64,000 nucleotides of DNA. Source: Arthrobacter sp. zg-Y1171 (GTDB lineage Bacteria; Actinomycetota; Actinomycetes; Actinomycetales; Micrococcaceae). Position numbers and translations under genes: made by a program. The stretch lies in NCBI RefSeq assembly GCF_025244845.1, contig NZ_CP104264.1:372001-436000 (forward strand), written 5' to 3'. Positions 1 through 8,931 of this stretch are shown in pieces. The notes beneath the pieces were generated by a model. The model did not search any database. It was not told the origin of the DNA and saw nothing but the letters and a program-made list of their open reading frames with translations. Each line of letters begins with the position of its first letter. The first letter of the stretch is position 1.

Positions 1-835
1 ACCGGCCGCGGTAAACCGGCGGACGCCGTTCAGTGAAGGCAGCGGTAGCCTCGCCGAAATCGTGGCTGGCCAGGAACGCCGTGTTCCAGACCTGCACATA
101 ATCCAGCCCATCCTGGACCTGCGCCTGGGTCCGCCGGTTCATCACCTGTTTGACGCCCTGCACCACCAACGGGGGATTCGCAGCTATCTGCACGGCCAGC
201 TCGCGTCCGCGCGCGACGACGTCGTCCGCCAGTTCCGTGACCAGGCCGAGGGCCGCGGCGCGGTCGGCGTCGAAATCCTCTCCGGTCAGGGCCAGCTGCC
301 GGGTAGCGCCTTCACCGATGATGGCGGGCAGCCGCTGCAGCGAGCCGAGATCCGCCACGATGGCTACCCGAACCTCACGGACGCTGAAGCGCGCGGTGCG
401 GGAGGCAATACGGACGTCCGCTGCGGCAATAACGTCAATGGCTCCGCCGATGCACCAGCCGTCCACCGCTGCAATGACCGGCTTCGCGCAGCGGGCCAGC
501 GAGGTGACGGCGTCCTGGAGGTCCTTGATCTGCCGGCGGAAACCTTCGCGCAGCTTGGCATCCATGCCGCCGGCGGCGAGCAGCGGCGCGAACACCGGAG
601 CCATGGCGGGCAGGTCCAGGCCGTAGCTGAAACTCCCGCCGGAGCCGTAGAGCAGGACGGACCGGACGGCGTCGTCGGTGCTGAGCGCGTCAAACACTGC
701 GGGCAGCTCGACCCAGAAATCCGGTCCCATGGCGTTGCCTTTGGAGGGTCCGATCAACTGCACTTCGGCCACGCCGTCATGAATTTCGACACTCAGGGAT
801 TTCAGGGAAGGCAGTGAAGCGGCGCTGGACGTCAT
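1..835 (-). CDS. Enoyl-CoA hydratase/isomerase family (crotonase) protein, 3' end outside window
   Basis: The reverse-strand frame opens at ATG 835 and runs off the left edge without a stop, so the C-terminus is missing. The translation shows crotonase-fold features: an oxyanion-hole segment (YGSGGSFSYGLDLP), the CAKPVIAAVDGWCIGGAID segment and the ADVRIASRTARFSVRE segment. After the second of these, family members normally carry an acidic catalytic residue. Crotonases hydrate or isomerise acyl-CoA thioesters in the cytoplasm; the substrate cannot be told here. An ATG five bases upstream (840) hits a stop at once, which supports 835 as the start. It diverges from the gene at 925. Confidence 0.85.
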   Translation of the reverse strand, partial: MTSSAASLPSLKSLSVEIHDGVAEVQLIGPSKGNAMGPDFWVELPAVFDALSTDDAVRSVLLYGSGGSFSYGLDLPAMAPVFAPLLAAGGMDAKLREGFRRQIKDLQDAVTSLARCAKPVIAAVDGWCIGGAIDVIAAADVRIASRTARFSVREVRVAIVADLGSLQRLPAIIGEGATRQLALTGEDFDADRAAALGLVTELADDVVARGRELAVQIAANPPLVVQGVKQVMNRRTQAQVQDGLDYVQVWNTAFLASHDFGEATAAFTERRPPVYRGR

Positions 836-912
836 GGCATCTCCGTTGATTTGGGCGTCATTGTGCTGGACGTCAATATACCGGTCGTTTTAAGGCCCGA
901 AGAAAGCAAAGC

Positions 913-924
913 TAGGATCAAGGT
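913..924 (+). promoter_or_regulatory. -10 element of a probable leaderless transcript
   Basis: TAGGAT (913-918) fits the TANNNT -10 consensus and is followed by exactly six bases before ATG 925. There is no credible Shine-Dalgarno sequence. The same spacing is seen at three other genes in this window (5674, 60829, 61661), so the mRNA probably starts at or very near the ATG. Confidence 0.5.
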
Positions 925-1482
925 ATGGAGCTTGCGGTTATCATCCTCTTCGTCCTATCCATCGCTGTTTTGAGTGCGCTCTGGGGCAGGTTCGAGAAGC
1001 GCCGCGCCGCCAACCCCAAGCCGGAGGCAGGCGCTTCCAGCGGTGCCGACGGTTCGGGCGGTGCACGCCCGGCGCGGCCGGCACGGCCTGCACGTCCCCG
1101 TCCCGAGCCGGCGGCAACCGGCACGTCGCCGCAGGCCGCCAGGGATGCTGCCGCGCTGCTGAGCGCAGATCAGCACCGGCAGATCTATGCCGCCCTCGGA
1201 CAGGGCCAGCCGGTAAAGGCGCTGAAGCTCTACGCGATGTTCACCGGCGCCGGCATCCGTGCCTCGGGGGCTGCCATCACGAACATGGCTGCGCACCCGC
1301 AGCCGTATGTACGGCCCATTCCGGACCCCGGGTCCGCGGCCACGCCCGACGCCGCGAAGCCCGGTGCTGCCGCGCCGGATGCAGCCAAACCCGCAGCCGG
1401 GGCAGAATCAGAAGCGGTCCGGGAAGAAGAGATCAGCAAATGGGCGCAGAAGCTGCGCCCCGAGGACTTCCTCAAGCCGTAG
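925..1482 (+). CDS. Membrane-anchored protein with ribosomal L7/L12-like C-terminal motif
   Basis: A protein of 185 residues. Residues 1-20 are a hydrophobic membrane anchor (MELAVIILFVLSIAVLSALW). An Ala/Pro/Arg-rich linker follows to about residue 75. A compact helical segment at about 78-130 contains GQPVKALKLYAMFTGAGIR, which resembles the L7/L12 C-terminal module (a 'K-A-I-K-x-Y-R-x-x-T-G-x-G-L-x-x-A' pattern) found in many actinobacterial small proteins of unknown role. The C-terminus is a low-complexity Ala/Pro tail ending in a charged helix. I do not assign a function. It probably sits in the inner membrane with the soluble part in the cytoplasm. Confidence 0.75.
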   Translation: MELAVIILFVLSIAVLSALWGRFEKRRAANPKPEAGASSGADGSGGARPARPARPARPRPEPAATGTSPQAARDAAALLSADQHRQIYAALGQGQPVKALKLYAMFTGAGIRASGAAITNMAAHPQPYVRPIPDPGSAATPDAAKPGAAAPDAAKPAAGAESEAVREEEISKWAQKLRPEDFLKP

Positions 1483-1523
1483 GGCACTCAGGGGCCCCGG
1501 AACTCCCAGAAGCACAGCAGGCG

Positions 1524-2579
1524 TTATCGCCCGGCCCGGCCGCCCTCGAGCAGACGCTCCCGCTGGTTCCGGCCGTCCGGACCGTACGGATAGTTGCCGA
1601 CCTGCGGGACGCTCAGCTCCGTCAGGCGCTGCTTTTCCTCGTCGGCCAGCACCAGGAACGCCGCCCCCAGGTTGTCAGCGAGCTGGTCCGTCGTGCGCGC
1701 GCCGAGGATTACCGAGGTCACTCCGGGACGGTCCGCCAGCCAGGCCAGTGCCACCTGTGCCGGCGTGGCGGAGTGTGCGGCAGCCACCGTCCGCAGTTCG
1801 TCGACGATCCGCCAGGTCCGCTCGTTGTGGCTGCGCAGGTCCCACCCCTGGAACTGCCGCGTGGGGTTGTCGCCCACGCGCGTGTTTCCGGCGGGTACCG
1901 TCTCGCGGTGGTACTTGCCGGTGAGCCAGCCGCCGGCAAGCGGCGACCAGGGCAGCAACCCCAGCCCGGCGTCGAGCGCAGCTGGAACAATCTCGGATTC
2001 GATCTCCCGCTCAAGCAGGTTGTACTGCGGCTGGAGCGTGACCGGTAACGCCCATCCGTGTTCGCGGGCCACATAGACGGCCTTGGTCAGCTGCCAGCCG
2101 GTGAAGTTGGAAAGCCCGTAATAGCTGATCTTCCCCGCGGTGATGGCGTCATTGAGGAAGCCCAGGCTCTCCTCGAGCGGAGTGCAGGGATCCCAGGCAT
2201 GCAGCTGGTACAGGTCCACGTGGTCCACGCCCAGCCGGGTCAGGGAGTCATCCAGCGCGCGGCGCAGGTGGCGCCGGGACGTGCCCAGGTCGTTGGCCCC
2301 GCCGCCCATCGGGAAGCGCCCCTTGGTGGCCAGGACGACGTCGGCCGCTTCCATTGGATGGGCGTGCAGCCAGCGGCCGATGATCTCTTCGGACGCACCG
2401 GTTGTGTAAACATCCGCGGTGTCCACGAAGTTCCCGCCGGCCCGGACGTAATCGTCGAGGATGGCGTGCGAGGCCCGCTCATCGGATTCGTTGCCGAAGG
2501 TCATGGTGCCCAGCGCATAGTTGCTGACCGAGGTTCCACTGTTGCCGAGCAGTCGCATTTCCATGGATAGTTCCTTCAC
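1524..2579 (-). CDS. Aldo/keto reductase
   Basis: A 351-residue NADPH-dependent aldo/keto reductase, likely of the YajO/general-stress group. The catalytic tetrad is visible: Asp53 and Tyr58 in FVDTADVY, Lys86 in VVLATKGRF and His127 in VDLYQLHAW. The late segment VILGARTTDQLADNLGA is the usual cofactor-binding C-terminal part. The ATG at 2579 overlaps the stop of the upstream GNAT gene (ATGA, 2576-2579), so the two are probably translationally coupled. An internal ATG six codons on (MEMRLLG) is also plausible. The physiological carbonyl substrate is unknown. Confidence 0.88.
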   Translation of the reverse strand: MKELSMEMRLLGNSGTSVSNYALGTMTFGNESDERASHAILDDYVRAGGNFVDTADVYTTGASEEIIGRWLHAHPMEAADVVLATKGRFPMGGGANDLGTSRRHLRRALDDSLTRLGVDHVDLYQLHAWDPCTPLEESLGFLNDAITAGKISYYGLSNFTGWQLTKAVYVAREHGWALPVTLQPQYNLLEREIESEIVPAALDAGLGLLPWSPLAGGWLTGKYHRETVPAGNTRVGDNPTRQFQGWDLRSHNERTWRIVDELRTVAAAHSATPAQVALAWLADRPGVTSVILGARTTDQLADNLGAAFLVLADEEKQRLTELSVPQVGNYPYGPDGRNQRERLLEGGRAGR

Positions 2580-3202
2580 GGTAGGGAAGCTGGTGAACCG
2601 GCTGCCAGCTTATCCGCCGAGGGGTCTGAAAGCTCCCGGTCCCAGAGGTCCCGGCCCGGAAGGTCCCGGTCCGAAAGCAGGGCGGCGAACAACAGCGAAT
2701 CCCGCCGCTTCCCGCGCACCAGCCGGTGTTCCCGGAGTCGGCCTTCGAAGGCGAAGCCGTTCTTTTCCAACACCCGGACCGAACCCGCGTTCTCCGGATG
2801 GCAGGTGGCCTCCACCCGCACCAGCCCCATCGGACCGAAGGCATGGCCGAGCAGGAGCGCTGCGGCCTCGGTGGCTAGGCCCTGCCCCCACACATCATGC
2901 GCCAGCGTATATCCCAGTTCCCCGTTGCGGTCGGACGGGCTGGTGGTCCACACCGCCGCCGTCCCCACCAGGCGGTCCTGGAACAGCACGGCCAGCGTGA
3001 ACCGGGTCCTCTCCAGGGCAGCAGGTTCAGCGGCAGCATCCGCGACGAAGGCCCGCGTATCGGACCAGGTATTGGGCCCCCACGTGGACCACTGCGTGAC
3101 CACCGGATCGGAGGTAAACGCGTGCACGGCGTCGACGTCGTCGGCCCGGAAATCCCGCAGCGTCACCCGCGGTCCGTGAAGCAGGAGGCTGTCCCGTGCC
3201 AT
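2576..3202 (-). CDS. GNAT family N-acetyltransferase (RimJ/RimL type)
   Basis: A 208-residue protein with the GNAT fold: an N-terminal strand VTLRDFRADDVDAVHAFTSDP, the central ELGYTLAHDVWGQGLATEAAALLLGHAF region containing the acetyl-CoA pyrophosphate loop (here QGLATEA), and the late N-x-x-S-x-x-V-L-E-K-N-G-F motif (AGSVRVLEKNGFAFEG). These are typical of the RimJ/RimL-like acetyltransferases that act on protein N-termini or small amines. The substrate cannot be inferred. It is the first gene of a two-gene unit with the aldo/keto reductase. Confidence 0.88.
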   Translation of the reverse strand: MARDSLLLHGPRVTLRDFRADDVDAVHAFTSDPVVTQWSTWGPNTWSDTRAFVADAAAEPAALERTRFTLAVLFQDRLVGTAAVWTTSPSDRNGELGYTLAHDVWGQGLATEAAALLLGHAFGPMGLVRVEATCHPENAGSVRVLEKNGFAFEGRLREHRLVRGKRRDSLLFAALLSDRDLPGRDLWDRELSDPSADKLAAGSPASLP

Positions 3203-3250
3203 AGCTGCGTGCCCTTCTGAAGCGATTCGGTGGTGAATCTAGGGTAGACG

Positions 3251-3280
3251 CAAAAAAACCCCCGGTTGCCCGGGGGTTTC
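3251..3280 (-). terminator. Rho-independent terminator after tRNA-Ser
   Basis: On the minus strand, AAACCCCCGG and CCGGGGGTTT form a ten-base stem around a short GCAA-type loop, followed by a run of T. It lies just downstream of tRNA-Ser(GCT) and also faces the GNAT gene. Confidence 0.85.
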
Positions 3281-3284
3281 AGCG

Positions 3285-3372
3285 CGGAGACGGGGGGATT
3301 TGAACCCCCGGTGGGCTTTAGGCCCACACTTCATTAGCAGTGAAGCCCATTCGGCCGCTCTGGCACGTCTCC
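3285..3372 (-). tRNA. tRNA-Ser (anticodon GCT)
   Basis: An 88-base class II tRNA. The acceptor stem GGAGACG/CGTCTCC has discriminator G. The anticodon stem-loop contains CTGCTAA, giving anticodon GCT. There is a long variable arm (TGTGGGC...GCCCAC region) and a T-arm with GGTTCAAATCC. The long variable arm and the discriminator G fit serine. The CCA end is not encoded. Confidence 0.96.
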
Positions 3373-3446
3373 AACTTGCAACGCCGGCAACTTCCGCTGC
3401 CAGCCTGACAAGACTACCGGCAACTTGCCGATTAGGGCAAAACGCC

Positions 3447-5576
3447 TCAGCCCAGTCTTCCGGTGAGCGCTTCCCAGAGGAATTCGTAGGACATGGCGTG
3501 CATCCGGGCCGACTGCCGGTTGTCCGCCGCACCGGCGTGCCCGCCCTCCAACGCTTCGTGGAACCAGACCTTGTCCGCACCCATGGCCTTCATCCGGGCA
3601 GCCATTTTGCGGGCCTGCACCGGACCCACCCGGTCATCGCTGGTGGCCGTCCAGATCAGCGTGGGCGGATAGGAAACGTCTTCCTTGATCAGGTGGTAGG
3701 GGGAGAAAGTCTGAACGAACTCCCACTGCGCGGGATCGTCCGGGTCACCGTATTCGGCGATCCAGGAATAGCCGGCGGAAAGCTTGGTGTAGCGGCGCAT
3801 GTCCAGCAGCGGCACCCCGCAGGACACAGCACCGAACAGGTGCGGATAGGTGGTGAGCATGTTGCCCACCAGCAGTCCGCCGTTGCTGCGTCCGGTGCAG
3901 CCCAGATGTTCCCGGGAGGTAACGCCGCGGGCCACGAGGTCCTCGGCCACGGCGGCGAAGTCCTCGTAGGCCCGGTGCCGGTTTTCCTGCAGGGCGGCAC
4001 GGTGCCATTCGGGTCCGTATTCCCCGCCGCCGCGGATGTTGGCCAGCACATAGACTCCGTGCCGTTCGACGCCGTCGGCGTCCGTGGTGCGCCGCTCCAG
4101 CCAGCCGCGGCCCACCACGCCGCTGTACGTGGGGGTCAGGGAGGCTTCGAATCCGCCGTACCCGTTGAGCAGGGTGGGGTTGCCGCCGTCGAGCACCAGA
4201 TCCTGCGGGCCCACCTGGAAGTAGGGAACCTTGGTGCCGTCCGCGGACACGGCGAAGTGCTGTTCGACCGTCAGTCCCGCGGCGTCGAACATGGTGGGTG
4301 AGGTCTTGACCGCTTCGGCCCGGCGGCCGTCCGGGGAACCGGGACCGGCGAGCGTGCCGCGGGACAGCGTGGAGGGCGTGAGGAAGCCGGTGCTGATCAG
4401 CCAGTAGTCGTTGCCGGCGTCCTCATCCTCGTCATCCACGGCGTACGCGTCCACCGAGTGCAGCGGCGGGCAGGCGTCCAGGATGTCCGCCCGCCAGCCG
4501 TCTTCGGGGGTGAGGACCAGGATTTCGGAGCTGACATCGCGCAGCAGGTTCAGCAGCAGCCGGTCCCGGGTCCAGCTCCAGGACTGCAGCGACGTGGACG
4601 CATCCGGGGTGAAGATGCGGTGGACGCTCCGGTTTCCGGCGGTGAATTCGTCCAGCGACGCGGCCAGCAGGGAACCGGCGGGGTGCGTGACGCCGTCGAG
4701 CTCCCAGTCGGTACGCGGCCGCAGCAGCAGCCACTGGCGGTGAACATCCACGTTCACGTCCAGCGGGACATCAAGCTGCACCCAGTCGCTGCCCTCCCGC
4801 AGGAAGGTACGCGTGTTGTAGAAGTCGATGATGTCCACGGCCAGGTCCCGTTCGAAGCCGGGCGTCTGGTCCCGCTGCACCACGGCCATCATGTGGTCTT
4901 CCGGAACCTCGAAGAAGGGTTCGGCGTCCAACAAGTCCTGCCCCCGGTGCAGGATGCGGCTGGTGCGCGGGTAGGAGGAGGTAGTCATGGAACCCGGGCC
5001 GAAGTCCGTCCCCACATACAGGCTGTCCTCACCGGCCCAGCTAATCCGGCTCTTGGCCGCGGGAATGTCGAAGCCGCCGGGCACGAAAGCGCGGTCGACG
5101 ACGTCGAACTCCCGGTAGCGGGCCGCGTCACCGCCGTCGGGGGAGAGGGCCACCAATGCACGGCGGTAGGAAACGCCGTCCTGCGGGCGCAGGAACATAG
5201 ACCCGCCCCACACCCATTCGATCCCCTCGGCCGCGCTGAGCTCATCCAGGTCCAGCAGCACCTCCCACTCGGTTTCCGTTGCCGTGTAGCTCTCCCACGT
5301 GGTGCGGCGCCACAGGCCCTTCGGGTGTTCTGCGTCGCGCCAGAAGTTGTAATAGTGCTCCCCGCGCTTGGCGACCATGGGGATCCGGTCCGTGGAATCC
5401 AGGACTTCGAGCAGCCGTTCCTCCGTCTGCTCGAATCCGGTGCGCGAGAGCAGGTTTTCGGTCACGGCGTTCTCGGAGCGGACCCAGTCCAGCTGCTTAT
5501 CTCCGTAGATGTCCTCCAGCCAGAGGAACTCGTCGGTAGGGGCTGAATCGGCGGCGTCGAGGTTCGGGGATGTCAT
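3447..5576 (-). CDS. Prolyl oligopeptidase family serine peptidase (S9A)
   Basis: A 709-residue protein of the usual S9A length. It has an N-terminal beta-propeller (about 70-420) and a C-terminal alpha/beta-hydrolase domain. The start MTSP...EFLWLEDIYGDKQLDWVR is the classic family opening. The nucleophile is Ser564 in TGRSNGGLLVG, the acid is in ATSDDRVGP (Asp647/648) and the base is His680 in EGGHAGAAD. The enzyme cleaves short proline-containing peptides. No signal peptide is visible, so it is likely cytoplasmic. It is monocistronic and diverges from the FAD gene at 5674. Confidence 0.93.
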   Translation of the reverse strand: MTSPNLDAADSAPTDEFLWLEDIYGDKQLDWVRSENAVTENLLSRTGFEQTEERLLEVLDSTDRIPMVAKRGEHYYNFWRDAEHPKGLWRRTTWESYTATETEWEVLLDLDELSAAEGIEWVWGGSMFLRPQDGVSYRRALVALSPDGGDAARYREFDVVDRAFVPGGFDIPAAKSRISWAGEDSLYVGTDFGPGSMTTSSYPRTSRILHRGQDLLDAEPFFEVPEDHMMAVVQRDQTPGFERDLAVDIIDFYNTRTFLREGSDWVQLDVPLDVNVDVHRQWLLLRPRTDWELDGVTHPAGSLLAASLDEFTAGNRSVHRIFTPDASTSLQSWSWTRDRLLLNLLRDVSSEILVLTPEDGWRADILDACPPLHSVDAYAVDDEDEDAGNDYWLISTGFLTPSTLSRGTLAGPGSPDGRRAEAVKTSPTMFDAAGLTVEQHFAVSADGTKVPYFQVGPQDLVLDGGNPTLLNGYGGFEASLTPTYSGVVGRGWLERRTTDADGVERHGVYVLANIRGGGEYGPEWHRAALQENRHRAYEDFAAVAEDLVARGVTSREHLGCTGRSNGGLLVGNMLTTYPHLFGAVSCGVPLLDMRRYTKLSAGYSWIAEYGDPDDPAQWEFVQTFSPYHLIKEDVSYPPTLIWTATSDDRVGPVQARKMAARMKAMGADKVWFHEALEGGHAGAADNRQSARMHAMSYEFLWEALTGRLG

Positions 5577-5661
5577 GCGCCCATCCTAGCTACCGAGGCT
5601 TTCCAGTCGTGCTCGACGGGGTGTGCCCGCCTGCCCGAACCCGCGCCGCTCCGGCTCCGGA

Positions 5662-5673
5662 TACCCTAGATGG
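5662..5673 (+). promoter_or_regulatory. -10 element of a probable leaderless transcript
   Basis: TACCCT (5662-5667) is followed by six bases and then ATG 5674, with no Shine-Dalgarno sequence. The arrangement matches TANNNT-N6-ATG at 913, 60817 and 61673. Confidence 0.45.
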
Positions 5674-7695
5674 ATGGATCACACGCAGAGTTTCCGGGTA
5701 GCTGTCATTGGCGCAGGACCCCGCGGCCTCTCCGTAGTGGACCGGCTTCTGACCAACCGGCGGGCCGGTGCGCAGCGCCAGCCCCTCCGGATTGAGCTGA
5801 TTGACCCTTTTAACCCGGGTCCGGGCCACGTCTGGCGGACCAATCAGTCGCGGCTTTTCCTGATGAACACACCGGCGCTGTTCCCCACCGTGGTCCCGGC
5901 CGGGGATACGGTCCGCGACCTGCTGCCCTCGCCCGCCGGACTCTCCTTTAACCAGTGGCGCGAGCTGATGGGTGCCGGCACCCGTGCGGCGGATGGTCTC
6001 TCCGCCGGTGACCGCCAGGAGCTGGCCGCGCTTGGTCCCGCGGATTTCCCCAGCCGTCCGTTGTACGGGCGGTATCTGGAGTGGACCTACGACCAGTTGC
6101 GGAAAACCGCTGCCGACGACGGCGTGGAGCTCGTACACCGCCGCACCGAAGCCTTGGGCATCTCCCGCGAAGCGGACGGCCGGCTGATCGTCGAGCTGGA
6201 AGGACAGCAGGTCCTGGCAACGGACGCCGTGGTGCTGGCCCTGGGGCACCTGCCCGCACTGCTTTCCCCGGAACAGGCACGGCTGCAGGACGCCGCCCAA
6301 CGCCACGGACTGACCTACCTTCCGCCTGCCGTGCCGGCGGACGTCGACTTCTCCCGCCTGCCCGCCGGGGAACCGGTACTGGTGCGCGGACTGGGTCTGA
6401 ATTTCTTTGACGTGATGGCTGCCGCCACCGTCGGCCGCGGCGGGCGGTACGTCGCCACCGGGCAGCCCGCCGGCCGCGCCCTGCGCTACGAACCCTCGGG
6501 CCGGGAACCGCAGCTGATCGCTGCCTCACGCCGCGGCACCCCCTACCGGGCCAAGGCGAAGCTGGACTCCTACGTCCCCCGCGGAGTGCACCTCCGCTGG
6601 CTGACCCGCGAGAGGGCGCTCGCCTTCCGGGCCGACGGCCTGCTGCCCGGTTTTGACCACGATCTCTGGCCCCTGCTGCACCGTGACGCGGTCTGGGCGT
6701 ATTACAGCACGCTCGCCCGGGTGGCCCCCGGCGAGCTGAACGGCACCGCCGCGCAATTCTCTGACCAGCTGGAAGCTGCCCTTAACCTTCCGGGCCCGGA
6801 GTGGGATGCCGCGAAGGAAGCGGTGCTGGACGCCTACGTCCCGTCCAACCGCCGCACCAATCTTGAAGCCCTGGCCCAGCCGCTGGGACGCCGCCCCTTC
6901 AAGGGTGCCGCCGACGCGGACAACGCCGTCCTGGCCTATCTGGAGGAGGACGCCGCCGGAAGCGCCGCCGGGGAAGACGACCCGTTGAAGATGGCAATCG
7001 GGGCCCTGAACGCCGGACGCAGCCTCTTGAAAGCAGTAGTGGCCGACGGCGGCCTGGCCGAACCTTCCTGGCTCACCGAGCTGCGGGGCTGGTTTGAGCC
7101 GCTGGTCGAGGGCCTGGCCAGCGGTCCGCCGCCGGAGCGGATCGAACAGCTGGCGGCCTTGGTCCGCGCCGGACTGGTGCACTTTGTCGGGCCGGATCCA
7201 CGCTTTGACGTGGACGAGGCCCGGGGCATGTTCACGGCCTCATCCCCCTGGGTGGGCACTGAATACGCAGCTTCCACCCTGATGGAGGCCATGATGCCGC
7301 CCAACCGGGTGGACCGCAGCGTCTCACCGCTGCTGGCAGGACTGATCCGCGACGGCCTGGCCCGACCCAAGGTCATGATGTCCGCCGACGGTACCCCCGT
7401 GATGACTCCCGGGCTGGACGTTACCTTGCCGCCTTATCGGGCGGTGGGCGTCAGCGGCGAACCGGTGGAGAACCTGTTTGTGCTGGGGCTGCAGTTGTCC
7501 TCGGTCCAGTGGGGAACGGCGATTGCCGCCGAGGCCGGCGCTCCGGCAGCGGAAGGTTCACGGACGTTGCAGGACGCCGACGCGATAGCCGCTGCGGTGC
7601 TGTCCGCTGCCGCGTCCACCGCTGCGGTTCCGAATTCGCGGGCCACGGCCCCGGAACCGTCGGCCGGCCAGGACCAACCTGCTGTGCTGGGCTGA
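5674..7695 (+). CDS. FAD/NAD(P)-binding protein (NAD_binding_9-like)
   Basis: A protein of 673 residues from ATG 5674. Residues 8-14 carry the dinucleotide fold AVIGAGPRGLSVVDRLL. The family trait of an acidic residue after the second strand is present (IELIDPFNPGPGHVW). A second nucleotide-type stretch (DAVVLALGHLPALL) follows near 190. The C-terminal half is helical and includes LGLQLSSVQWGTAIAAEAGA, typical of this large FAD family. Such proteins resemble L-lysine/ornithine N-hydroxylase-like flavoproteins, but the substrate is unknown. A longer reading frame reaches upstream to 5623, but the -10 element at 5662 argues for the shorter start. Confidence 0.8.
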   Translation: MDHTQSFRVAVIGAGPRGLSVVDRLLTNRRAGAQRQPLRIELIDPFNPGPGHVWRTNQSRLFLMNTPALFPTVVPAGDTVRDLLPSPAGLSFNQWRELMGAGTRAADGLSAGDRQELAALGPADFPSRPLYGRYLEWTYDQLRKTAADDGVELVHRRTEALGISREADGRLIVELEGQQVLATDAVVLALGHLPALLSPEQARLQDAAQRHGLTYLPPAVPADVDFSRLPAGEPVLVRGLGLNFFDVMAAATVGRGGRYVATGQPAGRALRYEPSGREPQLIAASRRGTPYRAKAKLDSYVPRGVHLRWLTRERALAFRADGLLPGFDHDLWPLLHRDAVWAYYSTLARVAPGELNGTAAQFSDQLEAALNLPGPEWDAAKEAVLDAYVPSNRRTNLEALAQPLGRRPFKGAADADNAVLAYLEEDAAGSAAGEDDPLKMAIGALNAGRSLLKAVVADGGLAEPSWLTELRGWFEPLVEGLASGPPPERIEQLAALVRAGLVHFVGPDPRFDVDEARGMFTASSPWVGTEYAASTLMEAMMPPNRVDRSVSPLLAGLIRDGLARPKVMMSADGTPVMTPGLDVTLPPYRAVGVSGEPVENLFVLGLQLSSVQWGTAIAAEAGAPAAEGSRTLQDADAIAAAVLSAAASTAAVPNSRATAPEPSAGQDQPAVLG

Positions 7696-7906
7696 ACCCG
7701 GCTTTCAAGCCTGCACGTCGCACAGTAACAGTGGCGGTGAGGGGCGCCGGAGCGGCGCGCCCAGCGCTCAGCGGCGGGTGAACCTGGCCCCTGCCAGAGT
7801 GTGCCGCGCCGATAAAATCGGCATCAGCGGGGCTGAACCACTCCATTTCGTGCTCCTATCCAGCACGGCAGCCGCCTCGCGAATCAACCCGAGAGGACAC
7901 GTTGTG

Positions 7907-8857
7907 ATGAAAGCTTGGCAGTACATGGGGGACCGCAAACCGATCCAGCTGAACGAAATCCCGGAGCCCGTTCCGGCACCCACGCAGGTCATCATTGACG
8001 TCAAGGCGGCGGGCCTGTGCCACTCCGACGTGATGTACATGGAGGTCGGAGAATCCGCCATGCCGTTCCTGCCGATGACGCAGGGGCATGAAAACGCCGG
8101 CGTGATCACCGCGCTGGGATCCGAGGTGACCGGCTTCCAGGTCGGGGACGTCGTCGGCGTATGCTCCTCCGGAGTCCAGCCGCCTACCGGCATGTTCACT
8201 CCCGGCGGCTTCGCGGACAAGCTCGCTGCGGACTACCGCGACCTGGCCCGCGTTCCCGAGGGCCTCGATATTTCCCTCGCTGCCCTCGCCACGGACGCCG
8301 GCATGACCTCCTATCACGCCATGATCAAAGTCGGGAAGGCAGCCAAGGGCATGAAGGTCGGCGTGATCGGCTTCGGCGGCCTGGGGCAGATCGGCGCCCG
8401 CGCCGCCGTCCTGGCCGGTGCCGAAGTGCACGTAGCCGAGATGAAGGAAGAAGCCTGGGCCAATGCCAAGGAGGCCGGCGTAGTTTCCTGCGTCAAGGAC
8501 GCCGCGGAATGGGTCACCGACCCGCGGCGTGGCGGCGACTTCGACCTCATCGTTGACTACGCAGGGTTCGACACCACGCAGAAGGCCGTGAATGCGGTCC
8601 GGCGCGGCGGCAAGGTGGTCCAGGTTGGCCTCGGCAAGCCCACCTTCACGGTGGCGACCAACACCATCCTCGGCAAGTCCATTGAGGGTTCCCTCGGCGG
8701 CACCGTGGAAGACATCGAGGAAGTCTTCGACCTGATGCTCCGCGGCGAGATCACTCCGGGGTACGAGGAAATCAGCTTCGACCAGGTCGGTGACGGGCTT
8801 GAGCGGCTCAAGAACAACCAGGTGCTGGGGCGCTTGGTGGCCCGCTTCGGCGAATAG
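7907..8857 (+). CDS. Zinc-dependent alcohol dehydrogenase (MDR family), short form
   Basis: A 316-residue enzyme from ATG 7907, chosen for the GAGAGGA ribosome site about nine bases upstream. Catalytic zinc ligands appear in AGLCHSD (Cys38) and QGHENAG (His61, Glu62). The NAD(P) fold is GVIGFGGLGQIGARAAVLAG. The structural-zinc lobe with four closely spaced cysteines, usual in about 340-residue relatives, is missing, which explains the shorter length. It should oxidise or reduce an alcohol/aldehyde pair; the substrate is unknown. A longer in-frame start at 7778 lacks support. Confidence 0.87.
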   Translation: MKAWQYMGDRKPIQLNEIPEPVPAPTQVIIDVKAAGLCHSDVMYMEVGESAMPFLPMTQGHENAGVITALGSEVTGFQVGDVVGVCSSGVQPPTGMFTPGGFADKLAADYRDLARVPEGLDISLAALATDAGMTSYHAMIKVGKAAKGMKVGVIGFGGLGQIGARAAVLAGAEVHVAEMKEEAWANAKEAGVVSCVKDAAEWVTDPRRGGDFDLIVDYAGFDTTQKAVNAVRRGGKVVQVGLGKPTFTVATNTILGKSIEGSLGGTVEDIEEVFDLMLRGEITPGYEEISFDQVGDGLERLKNNQVLGRLVARFGE

Positions 8858-8880
8858 CTGTTAACGGCGAATAACCGTTA

Positions 8881-8924
8881 ACGACGGCGGCTGCGCACCT
8901 TCCAAGGTGCGCAGCCGCCGTCGT
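8881..8924. terminator. Bidirectional hairpin terminator
   Basis: A perfect 21-base inverted repeat begins ACGACGGCGGCTGCGCACC and ends CCGCCGTCGT. It lies between the convergent alcohol dehydrogenase (+) and lipoprotein (-) genes. Its stem base ACGACGGCGG recurs in three other terminators of this window. Confidence 0.8.
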
Positions 8925-8931
8925 TCTGTCC

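Noticed and set aside
7808..7815. GCCGATAA upstream of the alcohol dehydrogenase, like a sigma-28 -10 box
   Set aside because: The position 15 bases upstream is CCCT, not TWAC, and the gene has no link to motility.
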